Part shown: positions 56,301-64,000 of the stretch, one piece after another
Numbering within the stretch: position 1 is the first letter of the stretch
Layout: the number at the start of each line of letters is the position of its first letter
Assembly: GCA_035438985.1 (NCBI GenBank)
Contig: DAORJK010000001.1
Coordinates: forward strand, 248,001 to 312,000
Source of the DNA: UBA4408 sp002389785
GTDB lineage: Bacteria > Bacteroidota > Bacteroidia > UBA4408
Direction of reading: 5' to 3'
Length of the DNA stretch: 64,000 nt
Made by a program: the position numbers and the translations under genes
The notes under the pieces: generated by a model
Databases searched by the model: none
What the model was told of the DNA's origin: nothing
Seen by the model: the letters and a program-made list of their open reading frames with translations, nothing else

Positions 56301-59300
56301 TGCTCCTGAAACTGCTGACCAATTTAGCGTTGCAGAATTATCCGTAATAGCACTAGCCGAAAGAGCACTGCTAGTTAGACATGGAGGTGCTGAAGTAGCA
56401 AAAGAGACCGCACCGGAATAGGAACTTGAATTACTTGTACAAACTGTTTGTACAGCAAACTCGTATGTGGTATTAGCAGATAAACCGTTTAAATTATAGT
56501 TGTTAGTTGTACTACTTGCTGTACTCCAACTAGCGGCACCAACAACTCGATACAGTATGGAATAGCTCACTGCTCCAGCAATTGCATTCCAGCTTAATAT
56601 CGCAGAATTATTACTAACTGATGAAGGACTCAAGCCGCTGGGAATATTACATGGAGGAGCTAAGGTTGAGAAATTAGCAGCACTCGAAAATGCACTTGTA
56701 CCAGTACCGCAATTAGATTGTACCTGGAACTCATAAGTTGAACTGGCTGTTAATCCAGTTAAAGAAATCGTATTTACATTCGAAGTTGTGTTAATCCAAC
56801 TGGCAGCTCCCACAATTCTGTATTTAATATTATAGGAAGCAGCTCCGGCAAAATCTGTCCACGAAAGTACCACTGAATTATTTGTGACAGAAGCACTGGA
56901 TAAACCGGAAACAGCATTACAAGGTGGGGCTTGAGTAGTAAACGTAGATGAAGTTGTAAAGGCACTAATATTACCTCCTCCGCAATCTGATTGTACTTGG
57001 AATTCATAGTTGGAACTGGCATTTAACCCTGAAATGGCTTTTGAATTAGTAGTTGATGATACAGAAGTCCAGGAAGAAGAACCAACTATTCGGTATTGAA
57101 TTGCATATCCGCTGGCACCCGAAACAGCCGACCAGTTAAGAGTTACAGAATTTGAAGTTAAGGATGCATTTGTTAAACCACTTGGCAATGCGCAAGGAGT
57201 AGCCGATGTTGTAAAAGTAGCAGACGAAGAAAAAGAACTTAAGTTTCCACCGCCACAATTCGTTTGAACTTGAAATTCATAAGTTGATGATGGTGTTAAT
57301 CCACTGAGTGATTTTGATACTGTGGTACTTGTGGTGGATGTCCACGTGGCCGTACCTACTTTGCGATAATTAATGTTGTATCCACTAGCTCCAGCAACTG
57401 CAGTCCATGTAAGTGTCGCAGCATTGTGTGTAACAGATGATGACGCAAGACCAGAAGTTAAATTACAAGGGGGCATTGGAGTTGAAAATGTTGACGAAGC
57501 GGAGAAAGCACTTGAATTTGAAGCTGAACAAACAGATTTAACTTGAAATTCATAATTAGATGAAGCTACTAAACCTGATAAACTTATAGAAGTAACCGCA
57601 CAAGCAGCGCTCGTCCAAGTGCTGGTGCTCACAACCCGATATTGAACAGTATAACCTGTAGCACCTGCAAATGCTGTCCAGCTTAATAATGCACCATTGC
57701 TGGTAAGTCCAGACGAAGTTAAACCGCTAGGTACATTACAAGGTGGAGCAGGAGTGGTAAAAGTTGCAGAGGATGAAAAACTACTTGTTGCACTTGCTGA
57801 ACAGGTTGTTTGCACTTGAAACTCGTAAGTTGAAGAAGCACTTAATCCACTTAATGATTTTGAAGTTGTTGTGCTGGTAGCAGTATTCCAAACACTAGTA
57901 CCGGTAACTCTGTATTGAAGAGCATATCCGGTAGCGCCGGAAACAGCAGTCCAACTAATTGTTGCCGAATTATCAGTGATAGCTGAAGAACTAAGACCAG
58001 TAGGGGTATTACAAGGTGGTGCAGCTGTTGTAAAACTTGAGGAAGTAGAAAAAGCACTTGAATTACTAGCTGAACAAACAGTTTGAACTTGAAATTCATA
58101 ATTAGATGAAGCTGTTAAACCACTAATTGCCTTTGATGCAGAAGTACTCGTGGCCGTTGTCCAATTTGTAGTTCCTGTTATACGGTATTGAACAACATAA
58201 CTCAAAGCTCCTGAAACAGCAGTCCAATTAAGAGTTGCGCTTGCATTAGTAACAGCTGTAGAATTTAAACCTGAAGGTATTGCACAGACAGGAGCAGGAG
58301 TTGAAAAATTAGAAGAAGCCGAAAAAGCACTAGTGTTGGTTGGACAAACTGCTTGTTGTTGAAATTCATAAGAGGTAGATGCGCTAAGCCCCGACAAGGT
58401 TTTAGTCACAGTGGAACTGGTAGTCGGATTCCACGAAGCTGCTCCAACAGCTCTGTACTGAATATTGTAACTCGTAGCATTGGCAACTGAATTGGCACCT
58501 ACTGTTGCCGAATTGGTTGTTACTCCTGTTGAATTCAACCCTGTGGGTGAATTACATGGAGCTGCTGTTGTAGAGAAATTTGAAGAGGCGGTAAAGGAAC
58601 TAAGATTACCAGTTCCACAATTAGCTTGTACTTGAAATTCATAGTTAGAAGAGGCGGTTAATGCACTTAAACTTTTGCTGGTAGTTGTACTGGTAGTTGG
58701 TATCCAGGAAGAGGCTCCAACAATTCGATATTGTATATTATAGGAAGATGCTCCTGACACGGCATTCCAGCTAATTGTTGCCGCAACGTCAGAAATTCCG
58801 GAAGTTGTTAATCCGTTTGGAAGTGCACACGATGCTCCTGTTGAGGTTGTAGTAAACACTGTTAGAGGCGAACTTATGGAAGTTTTCCCTGAAATAACAC
58901 TATACACAAGGAAGTGATAAGCAGTATTGGCAGTAAGTCCATTGAGCGTGTATGAATTAGTTGTAGCATTAACCGTAGTATAACTGTATGAATTTGTTTT
59001 GGCATACATGATTCGATAACCTGTTGCGCCTGAAACAGCTCCCCAACTCAATGCTGCACTTGTGGAAGAAGGTGTTGCTGTAATTCCCGTAGGAACAGAA
59101 TTTAAGGTAGTAGTTGAAGAATCCTTGGGCATACCTTCGTACTTAAACCACTTAAATCCAACGATTCGAATTTTACTTCTCACCGAAGCAGAAAGAGTTG
59201 CATACTCCCTCATAAAAATGGGCATAACGGATGCTTCCGAATGCTTTCCAACTGGAGCCGGTCCTGTCAAATATTGCTTCAAGTTTTCACTGGCACTTTT

Positions 59301-60059
59301 GGTTAAACTGGCAAAAATTGGCAGGACATCCACTACTTTATTGACGGTGGCGTATGCCGTTAGTTTTGACACTGTATGCGACATATAGAGTTTGGAGGTG
59401 TCGGCATTGTAACAAGCCAACATCACCAAATCCACAGTATTGGCAACAAAACGATTTTTAAGAGTATCCTTACTGCTTACTCCAATGTAAACGGTGCTTT
59501 TTATACCGGCAACATTGGCAAGTGAGTCCACACTTTTCATATTCTTACTGAAATAACTCCATGCACCAACTGAATCGCAGGTATAGCCTCCGGGTGTGAG
59601 AAAATTGTTGCAATACAATTTTCCGGGCAAATAATTCGCATCATTCCAATATTCAAACTCAAAATTGTAATGATTAAATCGCTCCAAAGTATCGGTGCGG
59701 CTTAACTGATACGGGTGCACCTCGGTAATTAAAGTTGGATAATCAGAAACTACAGCTGAAATGTAACGAATTCCATATTGCGTACGTGCCTTTTTCATAA
59801 ACGCCGCCAATTTGGTAGTCATCGTAGGAGAGCTATTTAAATTTAATATACCCGGACTTATTGTAATTGCATTAAAGGCGCTGTCTCTGCAATACCTGAA
59901 CAAAATATTGGTAGCATTTCCGGTTGCATCATTTAAAAACATATCGATGTCGTACACATACATTCCCTTGTAGGAATAAGAAGTTTGTGCTGAGGAATTT
60001 TTGCTTGATGCAAGCAATAAAACAGCAATTACAAAAAAACGAAGGAGAAATTTATACAT
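50337..60059 (-). CDS. giant T9SS-secreted protein with 30 fibronectin type III domains and a glycoside-hydrolase-like N-terminus
   Basis: The protein is 3240 residues. A signal peptide (to SSAQ) leads to a region of about 290 residues with beta/alpha alternation like a TIM barrel: KGMYVYD, FNAITIS, IRYISAVVSD, HYNFEFEYWN, VDLVMLACYN, DVLPIFAS, GFKWFKYEG. This recalls GH18-like folds, without a clear DxxDxDxE motif. Residues 322-3043 hold 30 FN3 domains of about 91 residues, each with a 'W..V.GA..Y..QYR' core. In 29 of 30 a Cys follows YEFQVQ-type strands, and a second Cys is in the inter-domain linker. One more FN3-like domain and a type A sorting domain (VYPNPTSDD from 3160) end it. It is likely a surface adhesin or matrix protein. 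GH activity is speculative. Confidence 0.88.
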   Translation of the reverse strand: MYKFLLRFFVIAVLLLASSKNSSAQTSYSYKGMYVYDIDMFLNDATGNATNILFRYCRDSAFNAITISPGILNLNSSPTMTTKLAAFMKKARTQYGIRYISAVVSDYPTLITEVHPYQLSRTDTLERFNHYNFEFEYWNDANYLPGKLYCNNFLTPGGYTCDSVGAWSYFSKNMKSVDSLANVAGIKSTVYIGVSSKDTLKNRFVANTVDLVMLACYNADTSKLYMSHTVSKLTAYATVNKVVDVLPIFASLTKSASENLKQYLTGPAPVGKHSEASVMPIFMREYATLSASVRSKIRIVGFKWFKYEGMPKDSSTTTLNSVPTGITATPSSTSAALSWGAVSGATGYRIMYAKTNSYSYTTVNATTNSYTLNGLTANTAYHFLVYSVISGKTSISSPLTVFTTTSTGASCALPNGLTTSGISDVAATISWNAVSGASSYNIQYRIVGASSWIPTTSTTTSKSLSALTASSNYEFQVQANCGTGNLSSFTASSNFSTTAAPCNSPTGLNSTGVTTNSATVGANSVANATSYNIQYRAVGAASWNPTTSSTVTKTLSGLSASTSYEFQQQAVCPTNTSAFSASSNFSTPAPVCAIPSGLNSTAVTNASATLNWTAVSGALSYVVQYRITGTTNWTTATSTSASKAISGLTASSNYEFQVQTVCSASNSSAFSTSSSFTTAAPPCNTPTGLSSSAITDNSATISWTAVSGATGYALQYRVTGTSVWNTATSTTTSKSLSGLSASSTYEFQVQTTCSASATSSFSSSATFTTPAPPCNVPSGLTSSGLTSNGALLSWTAFAGATGYTVQYRVVSTSTWTSAACAVTSISLSGLVASSNYEFQVKSVCSASNSSAFSASSTFSTPMPPCNLTSGLASSSVTHNAATLTWTAVAGASGYNINYRKVGTATWTSTTSTTVSKSLSGLTPSSTYEFQVQTNCGGGNLSSFSSSATFTTSATPCALPSGLTNASLTSNSVTLNWSAVSGASGYAIQYRIVGSSSWTSVSSTTNSKAISGLNASSNYEFQVQSDCGGGNISAFTTSSTFTTQAPPCNAVSGLSSASVTNNSVVLSWTDFAGAASYNIKYRIVGAASWINTTSNVNTISLTGLTASSTYEFQVQSNCGTGTSAFSSAANFSTLAPPCNIPSGLSPSSVSNNSAILSWNAIAGAVSYSILYRVVGAASWSTASSTTNNYNLNGLSANTTYEFAVQTVCTSNSSSYSGAVSFATSAPPCLTSSALSASAITDNSATLNWSAVSGASSYTIQYRIVGSSTWLLATSTSNSTAISALVANSTYEFQVQTECTTGNTSAFTTAVSFTTLPIPCVTPSALSASAITDNSASLSWANNASASSYNVRYRIIGSASWSSVISNVNTLNISGLSSASNYEYQVQADCGAGNQSAFSSSSSFITLAPPCNIPTGLSSASVTDNSAILNWNSVSGAADYTLQYRIVGTSSWTSMNCASNTKALTGLTASSNYEFQVQTNCSSGNSSSYTASSAFSTTAPPCFTPSGLAASSVTHNSATLNWTAVAGVASYLVNYRIVGSASWITATSTTSSKALTGLTSLTNYEFQVKSDCGSGNTSSFSTVADFITPAQPCNLPSGLNASAITYNSANLNWTAVAGVSSYNINYRITGTSTWTSLTSTTNSKSITTLAASSNYEFQVQSDCGNNNTSVFTSSALFSTPAPPCNAPTALSSSGITYNSASINWTGFAGASSYVLKYRIIGAPTWTIVNSTTTSYALTGLTPSANYEVKVQSDCGNSNVSSFTSTATFITPLPPCNTPSGLTSSSITSSSANLSWTAVSGVSNYLIQYRIVGSATWTSTNSTTASKTINGLSAAAAYEFQVQSDCGAGNLSSFSTPSNFTTPAPPCDVPLGLSASSITDVSATLDWVDFSGATGYTVRYRIIGSSNWVTITSVINTINVTGLQAASTYEFQLQSNCGASNSSIFSNSSSFTTLPPPCNSPSGLSASNVTNTSAVLTWSAFAGATAYTIQYREQGTASWTTQTSTATTYSLSGLLANTTYEFAVQTNCGAGSNSSFSSPSTFATSAPPCVSPAGLNANSITDSSALLNWNSVATAVSYTVEYRNTTSAQWNSVTTSTASVTISGLLASTNYEFQVQTSCSSGNSSPFSTVASFTTLPVPCLTPTGISASAITENSATLSWNNNPSAFSYSIQYREVGASAWVSLSSALNSINISSLSSTTTYEIQVKAECGPSNSSSFSAGYNFTTLTPPCIVPSGLGVSAVSSNSCILDWNNLAGAGSYNYRYRTTGSSTWTTANTTTNTVALSGLTAATNYEFQVQSDCGNTITSAFSTSSNFLTKAAPCTVPVGLNSSAITYNSATLSWTASSGAIGYTLQYRISGGTSWTILNTVQATKNISGLNPAEQYEFEVAADCGSGNISAFSTTGNFTTLAAPCSVPVGLSAVVNSPNDANIAWTSVGGATAYTVQYRISGSSTWLSVPSTTNSAYLSNLVHSSSYEYQVQSDCGSSNLSAFSAISSFTTPVPPCNVPTGVSATNITHNSAILDWNSVAGAASYNVQYRIIGSSAWISVSGGSASSYTLTSLSPAENYEFQVQTVCQTGNQSAYSTAVQFITDVPPCNIPLGLAVSNITDNSANITWTTFAGAIGYNIQYRALTTASWTTVQSNSNSFGLTNLNPSTAYEFQVESNCSSTITSGFGNPVQFTTDPLPCVAPSGLNATAVGSSSATLTWISLSNATAYVVEYRLSGAAAWNNLNTTTNSVTLTNLSPASSYEFQVQSSCTGGNSSFSSVSNFSTSNPSCDAPINLTSTAIGETSATVSWSSVSGATLYLVEYRVVGTSIWTSVSSSNTTEILTGLLPASSYEFHVQTNCTSNNSSAFSSGAYFVTLAPPCLVASNLASSGATSNSVNVSWDAVANASGYMVQYTPTGSANWVQVSSTTSPLGLVGLSAGTIYEFQVQTDCSYGLSAFSNSGSFATSAASANSCDTAGGLFASSIKSTSAKLNWNPVNGANTYKVQYKKTDVAIWTNKTTTFTNKSISSLSPNTEYQFKVQTNCNTSTSDYSSIFLFRTAQSLSSAKAATSYMARATHSSLGITLNWTATQEENLAYYSIERSEDNIEFEPIRNIAAAGNSTFAQDYEFNDIEMKLSPINGTVWYRLSMTDTKGNITYLRTIEVTQISEFEDVFKVYPNPTSDDNINLTVKLDHHEEMLVVLMDILGNQIYSKVIVTDDNGFAASGINPGKDLKPGIYEIVGYSSKRQMSKKLIIF
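50933..59096 (-). repeat. 30 in-gene tandem repeats of about 272 bp (FN3 coding)
   Basis: The FN3 array inside the giant gene repeats with a period of about 272 bp. The copies are diverged at DNA level, with common words such as the reverse complement of 'TATGAATTTCAAGT' and 'CCTTGTAAT'-like linker segments. The repeat structure was counted from the linker Pro-Cys and the Trp core. Such arrays are prone to copy-number change and to assembly error. Confidence 0.85.
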
Positions 60060-60316
60060 GACAAATTAGTGATTTAGTGGTTAAAGAAAATACAACTTCT
60101 ACTACCTGCGTGGTATACGAAATATTTAAAAAAAGGTTATCATTCCAGAATTTTATGCGTTGAAAACCAATATCAATGAGACTAAAATAAGAAAATTATT
60201 CATGTTACAAAAGGATATATCGGTGCTAGCCACAAGTATTTTTAACTAGCAATTATGAAAGCCCCTTCAAACTTAGGCTTTCGGGTAATTAAACACGAAA
60301 TAAATTGTAAAAATAT
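60060..60316. other. intergenic region between the giant gene and fabD
   Basis: 257 bp, AT-rich. No gene or RNA recognised. A TAnnTTTG box for the giant gene was not found. Confidence 0.3.
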
Positions 60317-61195
60317 TTAGGCGCTTAGGGTTTCAATATCCTTGTTCACTTTCTTCACCAATCCTTGTAGCACTTTACCCGGCCCAACTTCAATAAAGGT
60401 AGTAGCTCCATCTGCAATCATATTTACCATTGTTTGGGTCCAGCGCACCGGAGCAGTAAGCTGTATTAGCAGGTTCTTCTTAATTTCTTGAGGATCCGAA
60501 ACAGCCTTTGCTGTAACATTCTGATAAATTGGACAAATACCTTGATTGAAAACAGTTTGTTGAATCGCAATTTCTAGCTCTTGCTGAGCTGGTTGCATTA
60601 ATGGGGAGTGAAATGCACCTCCCACCGGCAATACAAGTGTGCGTTTTGCGCCTGCAGCTTTCAATTTTTCGCAGGCTAAATTCACCCCTTCAATGCTGCC
60701 TGAAATAACCAGTTGGCCCGGACAATTATAATTGGCCGCAACCACTACTTCGTTTTCAATAGATGCACACACTTCTTCAACCACCTTATCTTCTAAATTC
60801 AAAATTGCAGCCATCGTGGAAGGCCTTATTTCACAAGCCTTTTGCATAGCCATTGCCCGTTTTGACACCAGCAATAAGGCATCCTCAAAAGTCAATACTC
60901 GATTGGCTACCAAAGCTGAGAATTCGCCAAGTGAATGACCGGCAACCATGTCGGGTTTAAAGCTATCGCCTAAGCTATTAGCTAGAATAACGGAATGCAA
61001 AAAAATCGCAGGTTGTGTAACCTTTGTTTGTTTTAACTCTTCATCGGTACCCGAAAACATAGTATCAGTAATTCGGAAACCCAGCAGGTCGTTTGCTTTT
61101 TCAAAAAGTTCCTTTGCTTGTTTCGAACTTTCATAAATTTCCTTTCCCATTCCAATAAACTGAGATCCTTGACCCGGAAAAACGTATGCTTTCAT
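60317..61195 (-). CDS. fabD: malonyl-CoA:ACP transacylase
   Basis: The protein is 292 residues. It loads malonate on acyl carrier protein for fatty-acid synthesis. Seen: VFPGQGSQFIGMG at the N-terminus, KVTQPAIFLHSV, the active-site Ser88 in AGHSLGEFSAL, the VGGAFHSPLM region with its catalytic His, and EVGPGKVLQGLVKK near the end. It is cytoplasmic. The minus-strand neighbours on both sides are separated by about 245-260 bp, so it is probably monocistronic. Confidence 0.96.
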   Translation of the reverse strand: MKAYVFPGQGSQFIGMGKEIYESSKQAKELFEKANDLLGFRITDTMFSGTDEELKQTKVTQPAIFLHSVILANSLGDSFKPDMVAGHSLGEFSALVANRVLTFEDALLLVSKRAMAMQKACEIRPSTMAAILNLEDKVVEEVCASIENEVVVAANYNCPGQLVISGSIEGVNLACEKLKAAGAKRTLVLPVGGAFHSPLMQPAQQELEIAIQQTVFNQGICPIYQNVTAKAVSDPQEIKKNLLIQLTAPVRWTQTMVNMIADGATTFIEVGPGKVLQGLVKKVNKDIETLSA

Positions 61196-61439
61196 AGAAA
61201 AATAAGGTTTAGATTAAAAAGTAAAATCAAGTAATGCTTGAAGGATAAAGTTCTCAAAAAAATAAACTCTAACCTAAATTGCTTGTATAATTATACCGGC
61301 GAATTTACTTTTTGAAATCAGCAAAGCAAAAAAATTGAAAAGAATTTTTTACTAGTTAATTTATAAAATAACAGCAATTCGAATACTTCCTATAACATTC
61401 TTAAAATTGTTTGTCTTTTAGCTTTTACAAGTTTACTGC

Positions 61440-62114
61440 TCAATTCGAAGAATCTACTGTCTCCATCAGTTTCGTTAAAACCTGTTTAAATACTGCAACT
61501 TCTTGCGCTCCTGAAACGGCATAAGTTCGATTGAAAACAAAGAATGGAACCCCGGTTACACCAAGCTCAACCGCTTCATTGCACTCTTGCTTTACTTGTT
61601 CAGATAAATCATTACTACTCAAAAATTTTTTCATTTCAATTTCGTCCAACCCAATGGATTTCCCTAATTCAACTAAGATAGCATGATCGGCTGTATTCTT
61701 TCCCTCAGTAAAATAGGCTCTAAACAATGATTCGACAAGTTCATTTTGCTTGCCCTTGCTTTTAGCAAAAAGCGATAATCGATGTGCATCAAAAGAATTG
61801 GCGACAACCGCTTTATCCATATTATAATTTAGACCTACTTGCTTTGCCATATTCGTTACATGTTCATTCAACTGCTTGGCTCTTTCGAGCGAAATCCCTT
61901 TAATTTCACTCAAATAAGTGTGGATATTTTTACCTTCTTCGGTTCTTAGTTCAGGGTTTAATTGATAACTTTTCCAATCAACTTCAACTAAATCTTTAGC
62001 CGCAAAATCAGCAATGGCCTTTTCCAACTTACGTTTTCCTATATAACAAAATGGGCACATTACATCTGACCATATTTCAATTTTTAGTTTCTTATCAAGC
62101 GCAATTTTTTCCAT
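61440..62114 (-). CDS. DsbA-family oxidoreductase (FrnE-like)
   Basis: The protein is 224 residues with no signal peptide, so cytoplasmic. A thioredoxin-like fold with a helical insertion has the active-site motif Cys20-Pro-Phe-Cys23 (DVMCPFCYIGKRKLE). The C-terminal region has GVTGVPFFVFNRTYAVSGAQ with the cis-Pro loop VPFF. FrnE/DsbA-like proteins of this type act as disulfide isomerases or 2-hydroxychromene-2-carboxylate isomerase relatives. The function in this organism is not established. Confidence 0.88.
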   Translation of the reverse strand: MEKIALDKKLKIEIWSDVMCPFCYIGKRKLEKAIADFAAKDLVEVDWKSYQLNPELRTEEGKNIHTYLSEIKGISLERAKQLNEHVTNMAKQVGLNYNMDKAVVANSFDAHRLSLFAKSKGKQNELVESLFRAYFTEGKNTADHAILVELGKSIGLDEIEMKKFLSSNDLSEQVKQECNEAVELGVTGVPFFVFNRTYAVSGAQEVAVFKQVLTKLMETVDSSN

Positions 62115-62195
62115 AAAGCAGTTTTTTAAAGAGTAGAATTAATGTAATCAATTTCCAAATTCTTAGCACCAAATTTATTTACAACTGAGAATAAA

Positions 62196-62230
62196 AAAAG
62201 GGCTGAAATTGTTGCAAATTCAGCCCTTTT
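62196..62230 (-). terminator. Rho-independent terminator after the BI-1/YccA gene
   Basis: AAAAGGGCTGAAATT (62196-62210) pairs with AAATTCAGCCCTTTT (62216-62230) around GTTGC, with two mismatches at the loop end. A T-run follows on the minus strand, downstream of the stop at 62247. Confidence 0.8.
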
Positions 62231-62246
62231 AAACATCACTAACGAA

Positions 62247-62966
62247 TTACTTTCGATCGCCAAATAAACGTAAAAGCGACAAAAACAAATTAATAAAATC
62301 GAGGTACAAACTTAAGGCACCCATGATAACCAGTTTTTTAGTCGACTCAGATCCGTATTCAACTCCCTCACCTATGCGTTTTAATTTTTGTACATCGTAA
62401 GCTGTAAGTCCGGTAAATACAATTACTCCAATAAAACTAATAATATAGCTCATGGTGCTCGATTGCATAAAGAAGTTAATTAAACTTGCTACGATCATTC
62501 CGATTAAAGCCATCATTAAAATGTTGCCCAACTTGGTAAGATCAGTTGAGGTAGTGTAACCCATAACAGCCATCACGCCAAACATAACAGAAGCTGAAGC
62601 AAATGTGGTATAGATGGATGATGCAGTATAAGCGAGTAATACAAAGCTTAAACTTATTCCCATAATTGTTGCAAAGGCAATGAATAAGGTAAGAATTACC
62701 GAATACGAAAAACGATTTAAACCTGCCCCCATTAATAAAACGAAAATAAACGGAGCAAACATTACCACATACCCTAGTATGGTTAATCCTCGTTCACCAA
62801 CCAATGTACTCATTAGTGACATGTCACTAGCAAAATAATAAGCGGCAATTGTAGTGATTGCAAGACCAGCAAACATCCAAGAAAAAACATTCGCCATAAA
62901 TGTTTTTACGTTAGATTGAGTTTGTGTGCCGCCTGTTTGGGAAATATTCCAATTGTTGTTTTCCAT
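62247..62966 (-). CDS. Bax inhibitor-1/YccA-family membrane protein
   Basis: The protein is 239 residues with about seven membrane segments. The family signature is in the last third: IGVIVFTGLTAYDVQKLKRIGEG, and the C-terminal ALSLYLDFINLFLSLLRLFGDRK. Family members are pH-dependent calcium leak channels or act in membrane protein quality control (YccA inhibits FtsH in E. coli). It lies 20 bp downstream of folE in the same direction. Confidence 0.93.
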   Translation of the reverse strand: MENNNWNISQTGGTQTQSNVKTFMANVFSWMFAGLAITTIAAYYFASDMSLMSTLVGERGLTILGYVVMFAPFIFVLLMGAGLNRFSYSVILTLFIAFATIMGISLSFVLLAYTASSIYTTFASASVMFGVMAVMGYTTSTDLTKLGNILMMALIGMIVASLINFFMQSSTMSYIISFIGVIVFTGLTAYDVQKLKRIGEGVEYGSESTKKLVIMGALSLYLDFINLFLSLLRLFGDRK

Positions 62967-62986
62967 TTTTTATTGATTTTAATTGT

Positions 62987-63586
62987 TTATTTTAAATTTG
63001 AAGTTATTAATTTCATAAACTCCGAACGAGTTGTATCCAACAAAAATTCACCGGTAAAAGCGGATGTTGTAGTAATTGAATTTTGCTTTTGAATACCTCT
63101 CATTTGCATGCAAAGGTGCGAACATTCTATTACAACTGCAACACCTTTGGGTTTCAATGTTTCTTGAATGCAATCGCGTATTTCTGTGGTAAGTCTTTCC
63201 TGTACTTGCAATCGACGAGAGAATGCATCTACTACACGCGGCAACTTGCTTAATCCCACTATATGTCCACTTGGAATATAGGCTATGTGTGCTTTTCCAA
63301 AAAACGGTAGCAAATGGTGCTCACACATACTATACACTTCAATGTCTTTTACCAAAACCATCTGATCATAAGGTTCTGCAAACATTGCTGAGCGTAAAAT
63401 ATCGGCCGGATTTTGATCATAGCCTTGCGTTAAATATTGCATTGCTTTAGCAACCCGTTCTGGGGTTTTTAAAAGTCCTTCCCGCATTGGATTTTCACCC
63501 AGTTCAGCCAAAACCATTTTATAACTCGATGCCAGCTTTGTGGTTACAGTTTCATTGTATTGCTCTGTCTTTTTATATCCTCCCAT
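62987..63586 (-). CDS. folE: GTP cyclohydrolase I
   Basis: The protein is about 199 residues from the ATG at 63586; a TTG at 63631 would add 15 residues. It converts GTP to 7,8-dihydroneopterin triphosphate, the first step of folate and queuosine synthesis. Zinc and active-site residues are seen: SMCEHHLLPFFGKAHIAY (Cys, His-His) and ECSHLCMQMRG with a second Cys. The YIPSGHIVGLSKLPRVVD and RLQVQERLT helices are intact. It is followed by the BI-1 gene (20 bp) and preceded by the queD-like gene (94 bp). Confidence 0.96.
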   Translation of the reverse strand: MGGYKKTEQYNETVTTKLASSYKMVLAELGENPMREGLLKTPERVAKAMQYLTQGYDQNPADILRSAMFAEPYDQMVLVKDIEVYSMCEHHLLPFFGKAHIAYIPSGHIVGLSKLPRVVDAFSRRLQVQERLTTEIRDCIQETLKPKGVAVVIECSHLCMQMRGIQKQNSITTTSAFTGEFLLDTTRSEFMKLITSNLK

Positions 63587-63680
63587 AGATGTTTCAATTT
63601 TATTAGTATTCCTATAACCACGAATTTTCAAATTTGTTTAGAGCATCAAATTCAAATTTGTCGGATCACTTTAACAAATG

Positions 63681-64000
63681 TTAGTCCCCAAAATATTCTG
63701 CTGAATTATTGTCGGTTTCAAAAAGTTTAATTGAGTGCAGTTTACAGCCCAATGCATCAATGTGATGCTTTAGCTGTTTCCAAATTTCAACTGTCAAAAT
63801 TTCGGTAGATGCCATTTTACCTGTCATAAATGCTACATCCAGGTTCATATTTTTATGATCGAGCGGATCAATAACTGCATCTTTTATTATTTTGCTAAGT
63901 GCTTTTAAATCGACAACAAAACCTGTTTCCGGATTGGGTAATCCTTTAACAGTTACTAACAAAGTATAATTGTGTCCATGCCAGTTTGGATTGGCACATT
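63681..64000 (-). CDS. queD: 6-carboxytetrahydropterin synthase (QueD-like), partial (5' end beyond right edge)
   Basis: The open frame runs from the stop at 63681 to the window end, about 106 residues; the start is missing. The first visible residues are CANPNWHGHNYTLLVTVKG, the Cys plus zinc-binding HGH motif of the PTPS/QueD family. Then come DLKALSKIIKDAVIDPLDHKNMN and ASTEILTVEIWKQL, the family's DH and PTxE-like regions. With folE just downstream, it probably makes 6-carboxytetrahydropterin for queuosine. A pyruvoyl-tetrahydropterin synthase role is the alternative. Confidence 0.9.
   Translation of the reverse strand, partial: CANPNWHGHNYTLLVTVKGLPNPETGFVVDLKALSKIIKDAVIDPLDHKNMNLDVAFMTGKMASTEILTVEIWKQLKHHIDALGCKLHSIKLFETDNNSAEYFGD

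Noticed and set aside
50337..60059. Frameshift or assembly break in the giant gene
   Set aside because: One continuous frame covers all 3240 codons with regular domain spacing and a proper signal peptide and sorting domain.

Overview
The window is chromosomal DNA of a Bacteroidota bacterium (class Bacteroidia or Flavobacteriia-like; I cannot fix the order). The evidence is AT-rich DNA, type IX secretion system (T9SS) and gliding genes (gldJ, a porP/sprF-like gene, porU, porV), many proteins with T9SS C-terminal sorting domains, SusC/Oar-like TonB receptors, and TAnnTTTG-type -7 promoter boxes in place of E. coli-like promoters. No phage, plasmid, transposase, rRNA, tRNA or CRISPR was seen.

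Layout. 1-6.1 kb (mostly minus): the 5' part of an Oar-like TonB-dependent receptor that runs off the left edge, a basic small secreted protein, a Rieske-like lipoprotein (plus), gldJ and a porP/sprF-like gene. 6.3-12 kb (plus): porU (sortase), porV and ispF. 12-23.3 kb (minus): nine genes in one direction with gaps of 0-92 bp. These are an arylsulfotransferase-like protein, a double carbohydrate-binding-like protein, a CotH kinase with a lamin-tail domain and an SBBP beta-propeller protein (all four with T9SS sorting domains), then a lipoprotein, an RHS-like repeat protein, a VTC polyphosphate-polymerase-like protein, a DUF4956 membrane protein and a DUF2490 outer-membrane barrel. This is the most interesting block: CotH, VTC and DUF4956 together with a set of exported cargo.

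23.6-29.2 kb (plus): cytidine deaminase, pyruvate dehydrogenase E1-alpha and E2, then a short stress-type group (degenerate hemerythrin/Ric-like protein, double Usp, CbpA-type DnaJ). 29.3-30.5 kb is an array of about eight 147-bp units, each carrying an imperfect hairpin of the 'gagcggagtcgaa' type. 30.6-43.7 kb: a T9SS type B cargo protein, a fused 2-oxoacid dehydrogenase E1, an enoyl-CoA hydratase, an acetyltransferase, a small T9SS protein, MscS, hisS, two lipoprotein/barrel genes, another barrel and gyrB. 43.8-50.1 kb: small secreted proteins, a plug-less outer-membrane barrel and a 1039-residue TPR protein. 50.3-60.1 kb: one gene for a 3240-residue secreted protein with 30 fibronectin type III domains and a T9SS sorting domain. 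60.3-64 kb (minus): fabD, a FrnE-like DsbA protein, a BI-1/YccA protein, folE, and a queD-like gene cut by the right edge.

How the genes work together: PorU and PorV would export and anchor the T9SS cargo encoded here (six type A and one type B proteins). GldJ and the PorP/SprF-like protein belong to the gliding and secretion apparatus. The CotH-VTC cluster would place an extracellular kinase-like protein and an inner-membrane polyphosphate-type polymerase in one transcription unit. FolE and QueD supply the first steps from GTP to queuosine, and FolE also to folate.
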